Assembly (NCBI GenBank): GCA_963557065.1
Contig: CAUWCT010000007.1
Coordinates: 1-62,992 of the forward strand
Direction of reading: 5' to 3'
DNA length: 62,992 nucleotides
DNA from: UMGS1370 sp963557065
GTDB taxonomy: Bacteria > Bacillota > Clostridia > Lachnospirales > Lachnospiraceae
How positions within the stretch are numbered: the stretch's first letter is position 1; every line of letters starts with the position of its first letter. A program made the translations under genes and the position numbers. The notes beneath the pieces are model-generated. The model ran no database searches and was not told the origin of the DNA. It was given only the letters and a program-made list of their open reading frames with translations. Shown one piece after another: positions 26,033 to 34,116 of the stretch.

Positions 26033-26749
26033 ATGATTAGTCTCACCTATGATCTGCACATCCATTCCTGCCTGTCTCCCTGCGGAGATGATGATATGAC
26101 TCCGGCCAATATTGCAGGCATGGCTGCGGTAAAGGGGCTGGATGTGATTGCCTTAACGGATCACAATTCCTGCCGCAACTGCCCGGCGCTGATGGCTGCG
26201 GCAGAGGAGTATGGAGTTTTGGCAATTCCCGGGATGGAGATTACAACTTCAGAAGAAGTCCATGCGGTCTGTCTGTTTCCTACACTGGAGTCAGCTTTAA
26301 ACTTTGACGCATATGCGTATGAAAAGCTGATGAAGTATCCCAATCACCCGGAGATTTTTGGAAAACAGCAGATCTATAATCTCCATGATCAGGTGGAATC
26401 AGAGGAGGCCAGCCTTCTGATTAACAGTACAGATATTTCCTTTGACAGATTGTGGGATCTTTTGGATCCTTATGGAGGGGTGATGATTCCTGCCCATATA
26501 GATAAGCCTGCAAACAGCCTGATTGCCAATCTGGGGTTTGTGCCGCCGGACAGTAAGTTTACCGCTGCAGAATTGAAAGACTTAAAAAACCTGCACAGGC
26601 TGAAAAGAGAAAATCCCTATCTGGAAACCTGTACCATTATCAGCAATTCGGACGCCCATTATCTGGAGCAGATTCATGAGCCGGATTTGACCATACAGGT
26701 AAAAGAAAAAAGTATTCAGGGGATATTGGATGTACTGGGAAAACGATGA
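26033..26749 (+). CDS. PHP-domain metallophosphoesterase
   Basis: A 238-residue PHP-family hydrolase. The metal-binding motifs are DLHIHS (residues 6-11), ALTDHNS, PGMEITT (with Glu), a later AHID and SNSDAH near the C-terminus. This is consistent with a trinuclear phosphoesterase acting on nucleotides or phosphoproteins. It is the last gene of the putative sensing operon, before a strong terminator. With an RsbW-like ATPase upstream it could supply the opposing phosphatase activity; this is inference. Confidence 0.88.
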   Translation: MISLTYDLHIHSCLSPCGDDDMTPANIAGMAAVKGLDVIALTDHNSCRNCPALMAAAEEYGVLAIPGMEITTSEEVHAVCLFPTLESALNFDAYAYEKLMKYPNHPEIFGKQQIYNLHDQVESEEASLLINSTDISFDRLWDLLDPYGGVMIPAHIDKPANSLIANLGFVPPDSKFTAAELKDLKNLHRLKRENPYLETCTIISNSDAHYLEQIHEPDLTIQVKEKSIQGILDVLGKR

Positions 26750-26754
26750 GAGAT

Positions 26755-26791
26755 AATTCCCGGAAAACCTGCTTTTCCGGGAATTGTTTTT
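26755..26791 (+). terminator. Terminator of the putative H2-sensing operon
   Basis: A perfect 13-bp stem (26755-26767 with 26773-26785), a 5-nt loop and GTTTTT after it. Confidence 0.9.
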
Positions 26792-27021
26792 AAATCGTTA
26801 CTACCGGATATGGCAGCTGGATTTTTCTGGAAATATTTAAAAAATATTCACAAACATAGAAAATATAGATATATTTTTGCGAGTTAGAGGAATAATTCAA
26901 TATTACAAAATAATGAAGATTGTTTACTTTGCAAAGACAAAGTATTATGATAAAAATCAGATAATTTCACATCGGATGAAAAATCCCCTCACTAATCTAT
27001 AAACGTAATTGGGAGAAATTT
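26792..27021 (+). promoter_or_regulatory. AT-rich region upstream of the LysR gene with candidate promoter
   Basis: A 230-bp gene-free, AT-rich stretch. TTGTTT (26920-26925), 17 bp and TATTAT (26943-26948) form a plausible promoter. A short inverted repeat, ACTTTG/CAAAGT, falls in the spacer and could be a regulator site. Nothing else is recognised. Confidence 0.45.
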
Positions 27022-27987
27022 ATGACACATTGGGAAATAAAAACATTTCTTGAAATAGTAAAATACAACAGTATATCAAAGGCGGCGGAAAAATTATTTT
27101 TGACCCAGTCTACAGTCAGCCATCGTCTAAGCGTTCTGGAGGAAGAACTGGGAGTACGCCTGATTATCCGACGTCAGGGGCACAGATCCATTGAACTGAC
27201 TCATGACGGGGAGGCGTTTCTGCCTTTGGCCTATGAGTATGAGGCGCTTTGGGAACGGATTGAGATATTTTGCAGAAGCGGTTCCAAAGCAATCTTCAGC
27301 ATTGGATGTCATGCAAGCATGAATGACAGTATTTTTTATAAACTGCTTAATAAACTTTTAGAGACGAATACATCCATGACAAAGAAACGAATGACCTTTC
27401 GTCTGGAAAGCCATACTACAGAGGAACTTTATCAGCTTTTGGAGAGCGGTCATATTAACGTTGCATTTTTAAGAAATCCTCAGGAAAACCGTAATTTTGT
27501 AATCGAGCCGTTTTTTGCAGAGGAATACCGTCTGATTGTGTCAGACATGTGCGTCTATACAGACAGAAAAATAGATCTGGGGCGTCTGGACAGGAAAAGG
27601 GAGATTGATCTGGCCGGTTTATGGGGAAGCGATTTTATGAGATGGCACGATGAGACCTTTGGGTCAGAATCTATGGCGGATATTTCCATTAATTCTGTGT
27701 TCACGATTCCAAAGTATTTAACGAGGACCGATCAGTGGGCTATCGTGCCGGTATCTGTTGCAGAAGAACTGACCCGGACCGGCCAGTTACAGGCGTTGGA
27801 GATAAAAAATCCACCGCCGGTCCTGTACTGTTATAAAGTGTATTTAAAGTCCCAGAACCGGTTAAAATCTGAGACGTTTGAACTGTTTGAGCAGGTTTTA
27901 GATGATTTTATGGACACGATGCCTCAGTTGAAGCGGATACGGACTATCTATGAGGAGAGAAACCTTCCGGATACCAGACCCTATTGA
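27022..27987 (+). CDS. LysR-family transcriptional regulator
   Basis: A 321-residue regulator. An N-terminal winged HTH (residues 1-60, with SKAAEKLFLTQSTVSHR) is followed by a LysR substrate-binding domain (about 90-300). It converges on the methyltransferase gene with only a 34-bp gap and has no obvious partner gene beside it, so its regulon is unknown. An inverted repeat in its own promoter region is compatible with autoregulation. Confidence 0.92.
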   Translation: MTHWEIKTFLEIVKYNSISKAAEKLFLTQSTVSHRLSVLEEELGVRLIIRRQGHRSIELTHDGEAFLPLAYEYEALWERIEIFCRSGSKAIFSIGCHASMNDSIFYKLLNKLLETNTSMTKKRMTFRLESHTTEELYQLLESGHINVAFLRNPQENRNFVIEPFFAEEYRLIVSDMCVYTDRKIDLGRLDRKREIDLAGLWGSDFMRWHDETFGSESMADISINSVFTIPKYLTRTDQWAIVPVSVAEELTRTGQLQALEIKNPPPVLYCYKVYLKSQNRLKSETFELFEQVLDDFMDTMPQLKRIRTIYEERNLPDTRPY

Positions 27988-28021
27988 CAGAGACAGGCGG
28001 ATACAGGAAGCTTCGGCAGTG

Positions 28022-29223
28022 CTATTTCTCCTCACAAACCTGGAAAATATAAAATTTTAAATAGTAAGATTCATCTGCTGCCCAGAGAATCGGGTGATCT
28101 GCAGCCTGAGTACGGTACTCTACCTGGCGGAGACGTTTATGGACTCCGGCAGCGGCTTCCCGGATGGTTTTAGTAAACAATTCCGGAGACATAAAGTGGG
28201 AGCAGGAACAGGTTGCCAGAAATCCCCCATCCCTCACCAGCTTCAAGCCGCGCAGGTTGATTTCCCGATAACCCTTGACGGCATTTTTGATGGAATTGCG
28301 GGACTTGGTAAAAGCAGGCGGGTCTAAAATTACCACGTCGAACTGTTCCCCCTTTTTCTCTAATTTCGGAAGCAAATCAAACACATCTGCGCAGACAAAA
28401 GAGACGCGGTCAGAAATCCCGTTTAACTCTGCATTCTCTCTTGCCTGGGCAACGCCAAGTTCAGAAGCGTCAACGCCTAATACGGAAGCAGCGCCTGCAA
28501 TTCCGGCGTTTAAGGCAAAGGATCCGGTATGGGTAAAGCAGTCCAGTACTTTTTTGCCGGGACAGAGACGTTGAATTGCCAGACGATTATACTTCTGATC
28601 CAGAAAAAAACCGGTTTTTTGTCCGTCTTTTACGTCTACCAAATAACGGACTCCGTTTTCTGAGATTTCTACTTTGGTATCAAATGGTTCGCCAATAAAG
28701 CCTTTGTACCGCTCCATTCCCTCCTGGAGACGGACTTTTGCATCGCTTCGTTCATAAACTCCGCGAATCTGGATACCATCTTCGGCCAGAATCTGTTTTA
28801 ATTTTTCTATAATAAGCGGTTTTAAACGGTCAATTCCAAGAGCCAGGGATTCCACTACTAATACGTCAGAAAATTTGTCAATGACAATGCCAGGCAGAAA
28901 GCCTGCTTCTCCGAAAATAATCCGGCAGCTGGAAGTGTCCACAGCAGATTTGCGGTATTCCCAGGCACTGCGTACCCTCATTTCAATAAAAGCTTCATCA
29001 ATGACCGCATCTTTTTTGCGGGACATCATGCGGACCGTAATTTTAGAATTGGTGTTAAGAAAACCCCAGCCCATGGGATAACCGTCAAAATCCTCTACGG
29101 ATACGATGTCTCCATTCTCAAAATTACCGGTTATGCGGTCAATTTCATTATCGTAAATCCAGGCGCCGCCGGCTTTTAAAGAACGGCCTTCCCCTTTTTT
29201 ATACGGACAACTGCGTGCTCCAT
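28022..29223 (-). CDS. rlmI: RlmI-like 23S rRNA m5C methyltransferase, with an apparent frame break at the N-terminus
   Basis: A class I SAM-dependent rRNA methyltransferase. It has an N-terminal PUA-like domain (KKGEGRSLKAGGAW), a central RlmI-type region, the SAM-binding stretch KVLDCFTHTGSFAL and catalytic-type motifs LDPPAF and SCSHFM. The ATG at 29223 has GGAG 8 nt upstream, but its frame stops after 15 codons. A -1 shift at the A-AAA-AAG heptamer in the eighth to tenth codons joins it to the main frame and gives MEHAVVRIKKGEGRS, the expected family start. Otherwise translation would have to begin at a TTG (29248) without an RBS. Either one A is missing from an A run, or frameshifting occurs. 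Confidence 0.85.
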
Positions 29224-29339
29224 TATGTATACTCCATTCTGCCGTCAAAGAACGGCTAAGTTATGTTCAGTTACTGCAGCAGTTTGGCTATAACAGTTTC
29301 AATCTGCTGCCTAACAATATCTTACAGGATTTTGTGAGG

Positions 29340-29368
29340 TTGTCAAGATTAGATGGAGACAGTATAAT
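29340..29368 (+). promoter_or_regulatory. Promoter of the TetR-type gene
   Basis: TTGTCA (29340-29345), a 17-bp spacer and TATAAT (29363-29368), 32 bp before the start codon at 29400. Confidence 0.65.
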
Positions 29369-29399
29369 TGAAAAAAGAGCTTGGAAAGGGGAGGGAACA

Positions 29400-29969
29400 A
29401 TGGCAGGGATTTCTGAAAAGGGTGAAAAAACAAAGTATCGTCTGGCTCAGGCGGTAAAGGAGTGTATGAAGACTACGCCCGTAGACAAAATTACGGTGAA
29501 AGAAATCGTGGAGGCATGCCAGGTTACCAGACAGACCTTTTACCGGAATTTCCAGGATAAATACGATTTGATTAATTGGTATTTTGATAAACTGCTCCAG
29601 GAATCATTCGCCCATATGGGAGAGGGAAGAACCGTATATGAAGGGCTGGTTAAAAAGTTTGAGTATATAAAAAAAGAACGGATATTTTTTGCCGGAGCGT
29701 TCCGTTCAGATGATTACAATTCGCTGAAAGGCCATGATTTCCAGCTGATTCTGGAGTTTTATACGGAAAGAATCAGGGAAAAAACAGGCAGGGAGCCAGA
29801 GGAAAAAATCCGCTTTTTGCTGGAAATGTACTGTCAGGGGTCCATTTATATGACTGTAAAATGGGTGCTTGGGGGAATGGAGGAGACACCAAAAGAGATG
29901 GCAAAGCTTCTGGTGGAGGCCATGCCAAAGGCAATCGCAGAACTGTTTCGGCAATTAGGATTAGTTTGA
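29400..29969 (+). CDS. TetR/AcrR-family regulator, DhaS-like
   Basis: A 189-residue regulator with a TetR HTH (about 10-60: VDKITVKEIVEACQVTRQT and FYRNFQDKYDL) and the C-terminal helical domain found in DhaS-type activators of dihydroxyacetone kinase genes. The start at 29400 has GGGGAGG upstream. The frame is open from 29334, but that part overlaps the promoter. It precedes the iron-dependent alcohol dehydrogenase by 215 bp and may regulate it. Confidence 0.85.
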   Translation: MAGISEKGEKTKYRLAQAVKECMKTTPVDKITVKEIVEACQVTRQTFYRNFQDKYDLINWYFDKLLQESFAHMGEGRTVYEGLVKKFEYIKKERIFFAGAFRSDDYNSLKGHDFQLILEFYTERIREKTGREPEEKIRFLLEMYCQGSIYMTVKWVLGGMEETPKEMAKLLVEAMPKAIAELFRQLGLV

Positions 29970-30184
29970 CATAGAAATCTCTGAATTGCTGCGAAAAAGT
30001 GACAAAAATAGAAAAGTGTAACTTTCTTTTTTTGTATATATTTGTTAAAATAATGGAAAAGTTCAGGACGGCAGGAAATTGGATGAGAAAACCAGAATGA
30101 TTCTGTGCCGTTTGGAATGAGTACAAAATAATAACAAAATGGCGAGACGAAGAATTTGCCGAAAAAGAAAAGGAGAGATTCGTT

Positions 30185-31330
30185 ATGGCAAACAGAATTA
30201 TGTTAAATGAAACTTCCTATCATGGACAGGGCGCTGTCAGTGAGATTGCCAATGAGGCAAAGGCGCATGGTTTTAAAAAGGCATTTATCTGCACAGACCC
30301 GGATTTAATCAAATTCGGAGTGGCTGCAAAAGTAACGGATGTTTTGGATAAAGCCGGACTGGCCTATGAAATTTATTCGGATATCAAGGCGAATCCTACC
30401 ATTGAAAATGTGCAGCATGGTGTAGCTGCTTTTAAGAAAGCAGAGGCAGATTATATTGTGGCAATCGGCGGCGGTTCTTCTATGGATACTGCAAAGGCAA
30501 TCGGCATTATTATTGCAAATCCGGAATTTGAAGATGTCAGAAGCCTGGAAGGCGTGGCTTCCACTAAGAACCCCTGCGTGCCGACCATTGCGGTTCCAAC
30601 CACAGCAGGTACAGCAGCAGAGGTAACCATCAATTATGTTATCACAGATGTTGAAAAAAAGAGAAAATTTGTCTGCGTAGATCCCCATGATATGCCCATT
30701 GTTGCAGTGGTAGACCCGGACATGATGGACTCCATGCCGAAGGGACTGACTGCTTCTACGGGTATGGATGCTCTGACCCATGCGATTGAAGGATACACCA
30801 CTCTGGCTGCTTGGGAGATGACAGACATGTTCCATTTAAAGGCGATTGAGATTATTTCCAAATCTTTAAGAGGGGCAGTAGAGGGAACCAGAGAAGGCCG
30901 CGAGGGAATGGCTCTTGGACAGTATATTGCCGGTATGGGATTTTCCAATGTAGGTCTGGGAATTGCCCATTCCATGGCGCACACATTAGGCGCTGTTTAT
31001 GACACTCCTCATGGCGTGGCCTGCGCAATGATGCTTCCAATTGTTATGGAGTATAATGCGGAGTGTACAGGTGAAAAATACAAGGAAATCGCCAGGGCAA
31101 TGGGAGTAAAAGGCGTTGACGCCATGACTCAGGAGGAGTATCGCAAAGCCGCAGTGGAAGCAGTAGAGAAACTTTCTCAGGATGTGGGAATTCCATCTAA
31201 ATTAGAGGCATTAAAGGAAGAGGATTTAACCTTTCTGGCAGAATCTGCATATGCAGATGCATGCCGCCCTGGAAATCCAAAGGATACCAGCGTAGAAGAT
31301 TTAAAAGAACTGTTTAGAAAGCTGATGTAA
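30185..31330 (+). CDS. Iron-dependent alcohol dehydrogenase (FucO/lactaldehyde reductase type)
   Basis: A 381-residue group III alcohol dehydrogenase. The NAD-binding region has IGGGSSMDTAKAIG. Fe ligands lie in DALTHAIEGY and AHSMAHTLGAVYDTPHG. It would reduce short aldehydes such as lactaldehyde, glycolaldehyde or propanediol precursors with NADH. RBS AAAGGAGAG. The upstream DhaS-like regulator suggests substrate-dependent control. It could reoxidise NADH from fucose, rhamnose or the sugar-acid pathway proposed at 55-59 kb, but the genes are not adjacent. Confidence 0.93.
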   Translation: MANRIMLNETSYHGQGAVSEIANEAKAHGFKKAFICTDPDLIKFGVAAKVTDVLDKAGLAYEIYSDIKANPTIENVQHGVAAFKKAEADYIVAIGGGSSMDTAKAIGIIIANPEFEDVRSLEGVASTKNPCVPTIAVPTTAGTAAEVTINYVITDVEKKRKFVCVDPHDMPIVAVVDPDMMDSMPKGLTASTGMDALTHAIEGYTTLAAWEMTDMFHLKAIEIISKSLRGAVEGTREGREGMALGQYIAGMGFSNVGLGIAHSMAHTLGAVYDTPHGVACAMMLPIVMEYNAECTGEKYKEIARAMGVKGVDAMTQEEYRKAAVEAVEKLSQDVGIPSKLEALKEEDLTFLAESAYADACRPGNPKDTSVEDLKELFRKLM

Positions 31331-31373
31331 ACAGGCATCTGACATATAAGGCGGATTGGGGCTGTTACGGCTG

Positions 31374-31402
31374 ACCTGCTGCGATTCTGTCAGCAGGTTT
31401 TT
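31374..31402 (+). terminator. Terminator of the alcohol dehydrogenase gene
   Basis: The stem ACCTGCTG/CAGCAGGT (31374-31381 with 31391-31398) is followed by five T residues. Confidence 0.8.
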
Positions 31403-31443
31403 GAGAAAAGACTTTAATAGACCTTTTTCGACATTTATAGACT

Positions 31444-31472
31444 TTGAAAAACAAAATAAACTTTGCTATACT
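31444..31472 (+). promoter_or_regulatory. Strong promoter at the head of the NEW3/ABC leader
   Basis: TTGAAA (31444-31449), an exact 17-bp spacer and TATACT (31467-31472) with an upstream TG. The predicted start falls about 31479, inside the 5' arm of the hairpin at 31474-31504. If it drives the gene at 31952, the leader is about 470 nt. Confidence 0.65.
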
Positions 31473-31473
31473 A

Positions 31474-31513
31474 ACAGCATCATCCAAGTGCGGGATGGTG
31501 CTGTTTTATTTTA
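31474..31513 (+). terminator. Hairpin with T-rich tail overlapping a promoter start
   Basis: A 12-bp stem with one G-T pair (31474-31485 with 31493-31504) is followed by TTTTATTTTAT. It begins 1 bp after the -10 at 31467-31472. Readthrough from upstream is terminated, while the local promoter starts within the arm. Confidence 0.65.
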
Positions 31514-31564
31514 TAGGAAAATACATCCTATGCCATAAAATGATCCGCGAGGATCACATTTCTA

Positions 31565-31651
31565 GTAACAGTTCAGCCATGCGAAGATTCAGACGCCAGA
31601 CGCTTCTTGTCCGCCGCAGGCGGGCAAGAAGATGCATGGCTGAACTGTTAC
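31565..31651 (+). mobile_element. IS66-type MITE, copy D
   Basis: An 87-bp element with perfect 18-bp terminal inverted repeats (GTAACAGTTCAGCCATGC ... GCATGGCTGAACTGTTAC) and an inner hairpin of about 13 bp. It is flanked by the perfect 8-bp direct repeat CATTTCTA (31557-31564 and 31652-31659). The left 28 bp equal those of copy C; the right 20 bp match copy C apart from the final few bases. It sits in the leader of the NEW3/ABC operon. Confidence 0.9.
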
Positions 31652-31689
31652 CATTTCTAGCCTTCCGTTCACAGGAGGATTCTGACATT

Positions 31690-31860
31690 CTATATATTCT
31701 GCTGCAGCGTTCAGGCTGCGTCTTAGGCAATCAGCCTGATGCCGGTACAGATACATTTGGCTTGTGGGAGAGGTTTACTGGTATTCCCGCATCAGAAAGG
31801 ACCTGGCTGCGGTTTGCCGGCATCAGCAGATGTGCCGCTCTTTTTATATTTTTTTTAGAA
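31690..31860 (+). promoter_or_regulatory. Structured leader with mutually exclusive stems (riboswitch-like, type unknown)
   Basis: A perfect 10-bp long-range stem (31736-31745 with 31817-31826) encloses two local hairpins. It competes with an upstream 8-bp stem (31711-31718 with 31732-31739) and with a terminator-like stem (31818-31822 with 31833-31837) followed by a long U tract (31839-31857). This is the layout of a three-way-junction aptamer plus expression platform. I could not match it to the conserved cores of the common riboswitch classes. Confidence 0.5.
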
Positions 31861-31951
31861 AGCCAACACACTTTCTTCACACAAAAAACATACTTCCGGC
31901 ACAAATTCTCCTTAAGATAGTACTAAAAAGAACTAAAGGAGAGGAACTATT

Positions 31952-33151
31952 ATGACAAAGGTTTGCGCACTGCAAAAAGACAAATTAATAAAACATACGC
32001 TGATTTTTACAGTATTGATGTCCCTTTTGCTGACCCTGCTGTGCCCTTTTGCGGCAAAGGCTGCCGGAGGGATTGAACTGAGCACTGCTTATCCCGGAAT
32101 TACAGTAAAAGCAGGAGAAGTAGTTTCTGTAAGTCTGAATCTGGAAAATACCAGCGGTTCTGCTTTTGATGCATCTCTGTCTGCGGTATCTATGCCAGAA
32201 GGATGGGACGGATATTTCAGCGGCGGCGGAAAACAGATCAGCAAGGTTCATGCAGCTAACGGAGAAACCGTAACCGGAGTGACATTTCAGTTGACGATTC
32301 CGAAGGATGCAGCAGAGGGAACCTACCAGGCAGAGTTAAGCGCTGCGGCAGACAGCGGTATCTCAGATACGGCTGTACTGGATTTTACTATCAGTGAAAA
32401 TGAATATGGTCAGAGCAGTTTTACTACAGAGTATCCATCTCAGGAAGGTCCGTCCGGAACTACCTTTACATTTAATACAACGCTTGTAAACAATGGGGCA
32501 GATACACAGTCATATAGTTTGTCTGCTCAGGCGCCAAGCGGCTGGCAGGTGAGTTTTAAGCCGTCAGGGGAGACAACTCAGATTGCAGCAATTGATATTG
32601 ATTCTGCCGGGACTCAAGGGATCAGCGTGACAGTGGTTCCTCCGGCCAATGTAGAGGCTGGGGAATATAAGATTCCAGTTACAGCAGTTTCATCCAAAGA
32701 GACTATGAACCTGGATTTGAATGTGAATATTACCGGAACTTATGGATTGGAAGTGACTACACCCACAGGCTTATTGAGCATGGATACTTCGGCAGGAAAA
32801 GAATCTGCTGTAACATTAAATGTAATTAACAACAGCAATGTAACCTTGGAAAACATTAGTCTTACTTCATCTGCACCGGCTGGATGGACAGTGGAATTTG
32901 ACAACTCTACCATTGAAAGTCTGGACGCAGGAGCAACAAAGGAGGTAGTGGCCCATATTACGCCCAGTGAAGATGCTATGACCGGAGATTATGTAACTTC
33001 CATTTCCGCATCGGTTGCAGAGACTTCTGCCAGTGCAGACTTTCGGGTTACCGTAAAGACTGCAACTGTCTGGGGAATTGTGGCAGTTGCTATTATTTTA
33101 GCGCTGATTGCCGGCTTAGGCTATGTATTTAAGAAATACGGCAGAAGATAG
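31952..33151 (+). CDS. Secreted, membrane-anchored NEW3-domain protein
   Basis: A 399-residue protein with a signal peptide (about residues 15-38), extracellular beta domains of the NEW3 (alpha-galactosidase-associated) type, about three repeats between 45 and 365, and a C-terminal TM helix (about 372-393) ending KKYGRR. RBS AAAGGAGAGG. It is followed 11 bp later by an ABC ATPase. NEW3-type proteins often accompany such exporters as an extracellular partner. The substrate is not known. Confidence 0.85.
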   Translation: MTKVCALQKDKLIKHTLIFTVLMSLLLTLLCPFAAKAAGGIELSTAYPGITVKAGEVVSVSLNLENTSGSAFDASLSAVSMPEGWDGYFSGGGKQISKVHAANGETVTGVTFQLTIPKDAAEGTYQAELSAAADSGISDTAVLDFTISENEYGQSSFTTEYPSQEGPSGTTFTFNTTLVNNGADTQSYSLSAQAPSGWQVSFKPSGETTQIAAIDIDSAGTQGISVTVVPPANVEAGEYKIPVTAVSSKETMNLDLNVNITGTYGLEVTTPTGLLSMDTSAGKESAVTLNVINNSNVTLENISLTSSAPAGWTVEFDNSTIESLDAGATKEVVAHITPSEDAMTGDYVTSISASVAETSASADFRVTVKTATVWGIVAVAIILALIAGLGYVFKKYGRR

Positions 33152-33162
33152 GCGGTGGCATC

Positions 33163-34116
33163 ATGGATGAAATCACAAAACTTGAGCCGATTATAAAAAT
33201 ATCCGGACTGACAAAGGTATATGGAGAAAAGCGTGCAGTTGACAATCTATACTTAACAGTGGGAAAGGGGGAAGTATTTGGTCTTCTGGGACCAAACGGA
33301 GCCGGAAAAACTACAACGGTTTTAATGCTTTTGGGGCTGACAGAGCCGACAGAAGGATTTGCCTGGATTGACGGCCATGACTGCATCCGGGAACCTATTG
33401 CAGTAAAACGGATTGTAGGATATTTGCCAGATAATGTCGGATTTTATAATGACCTGACCGGACGGGAAAATTTAAGATTTACCGGAAGGCTAAACGGGTT
33501 AAAGGGAGAATTTTTAGAAAAGAGGATTGAAACCCTCCTTGACCGGGTTGGTATGACAGAAGCGGCGGATAAAAAAGCAGGAACGTATTCCAGAGGTATG
33601 AAGCAAAGGCTGGGAATCGCAGATGTTTTGATGAAGGATCCCAAGGTTATTATTATGGATGAACCGACTTTGGGAATCGATCCTCAGGGAATGAGAGAAC
33701 TTTTGGAATTAATTCGGGAACTGGCAGAAGAAGATAAGAGAACGATTATGATTTCTTCCCATCAGCTTCAGCAGATCCAGCAGGTTTGCGACAGAGTGGG
33801 GATTTTTGTAGAGGGCACTCTGATTGCCTGCGGTCCTATTGAGACTTTGGGGCAGCAGCTTGAAAAGGAAGGACATTTTGTAACAGAACTCCAGACGGAT
33901 CCTGTGGATGATAATTTAATTAAACTACTGGAGTCGATGGAAAGTGTAAAGGCAGTGAACCGGGAAGGCCAGTCTCTGATTATTGATTCAACAGAAGACA
34001 TCCGAAAAGAGATGGGAAAAAAATTGATAGGACAGGGATATTCTCTGTTGGGAGTAAAGCAGAAAGGGGGAGAGCTGGATGAAATCTACCGCCAGTATTT
34101 TGAACAGGAAAATTGA
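33163..34116 (+). CDS. ABC exporter ATPase
   Basis: A 317-residue ATPase. Walker A is GPNGAGKTT, the signature region is YSRGMKQRLGIADVLM and Walker B is VIIMDEPTLGID. A C-terminal extension of about 90 residues is typical of NatA/CcmA-type exporters. It overlaps the permease gene by 38 bp, so the subunits are translationally coupled. Confidence 0.93.
   Translation: MDEITKLEPIIKISGLTKVYGEKRAVDNLYLTVGKGEVFGLLGPNGAGKTTTVLMLLGLTEPTEGFAWIDGHDCIREPIAVKRIVGYLPDNVGFYNDLTGRENLRFTGRLNGLKGEFLEKRIETLLDRVGMTEAADKKAGTYSRGMKQRLGIADVLMKDPKVIIMDEPTLGIDPQGMRELLELIRELAEEDKRTIMISSHQLQQIQQVCDRVGIFVEGTLIACGPIETLGQQLEKEGHFVTELQTDPVDDNLIKLLESMESVKAVNREGQSLIIDSTEDIRKEMGKKLIGQGYSLLGVKQKGGELDEIYRQYFEQEN

Noticed and set aside
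31730..31830. Hammerhead ribozyme or c-di-GMP riboswitch in the NEW3 leader
   Set aside because: The CTGATG at the stem is followed by C rather than the required GA/A core and no GAAA partner fits; the c-di-GMP core motifs are absent on either strand.
31444..31920. An open frame of 158 codons across the NEW3 leader
   Set aside because: It has no RBS, runs through a MITE and a terminator hairpin, and shows no domain; its composition follows the repeats.
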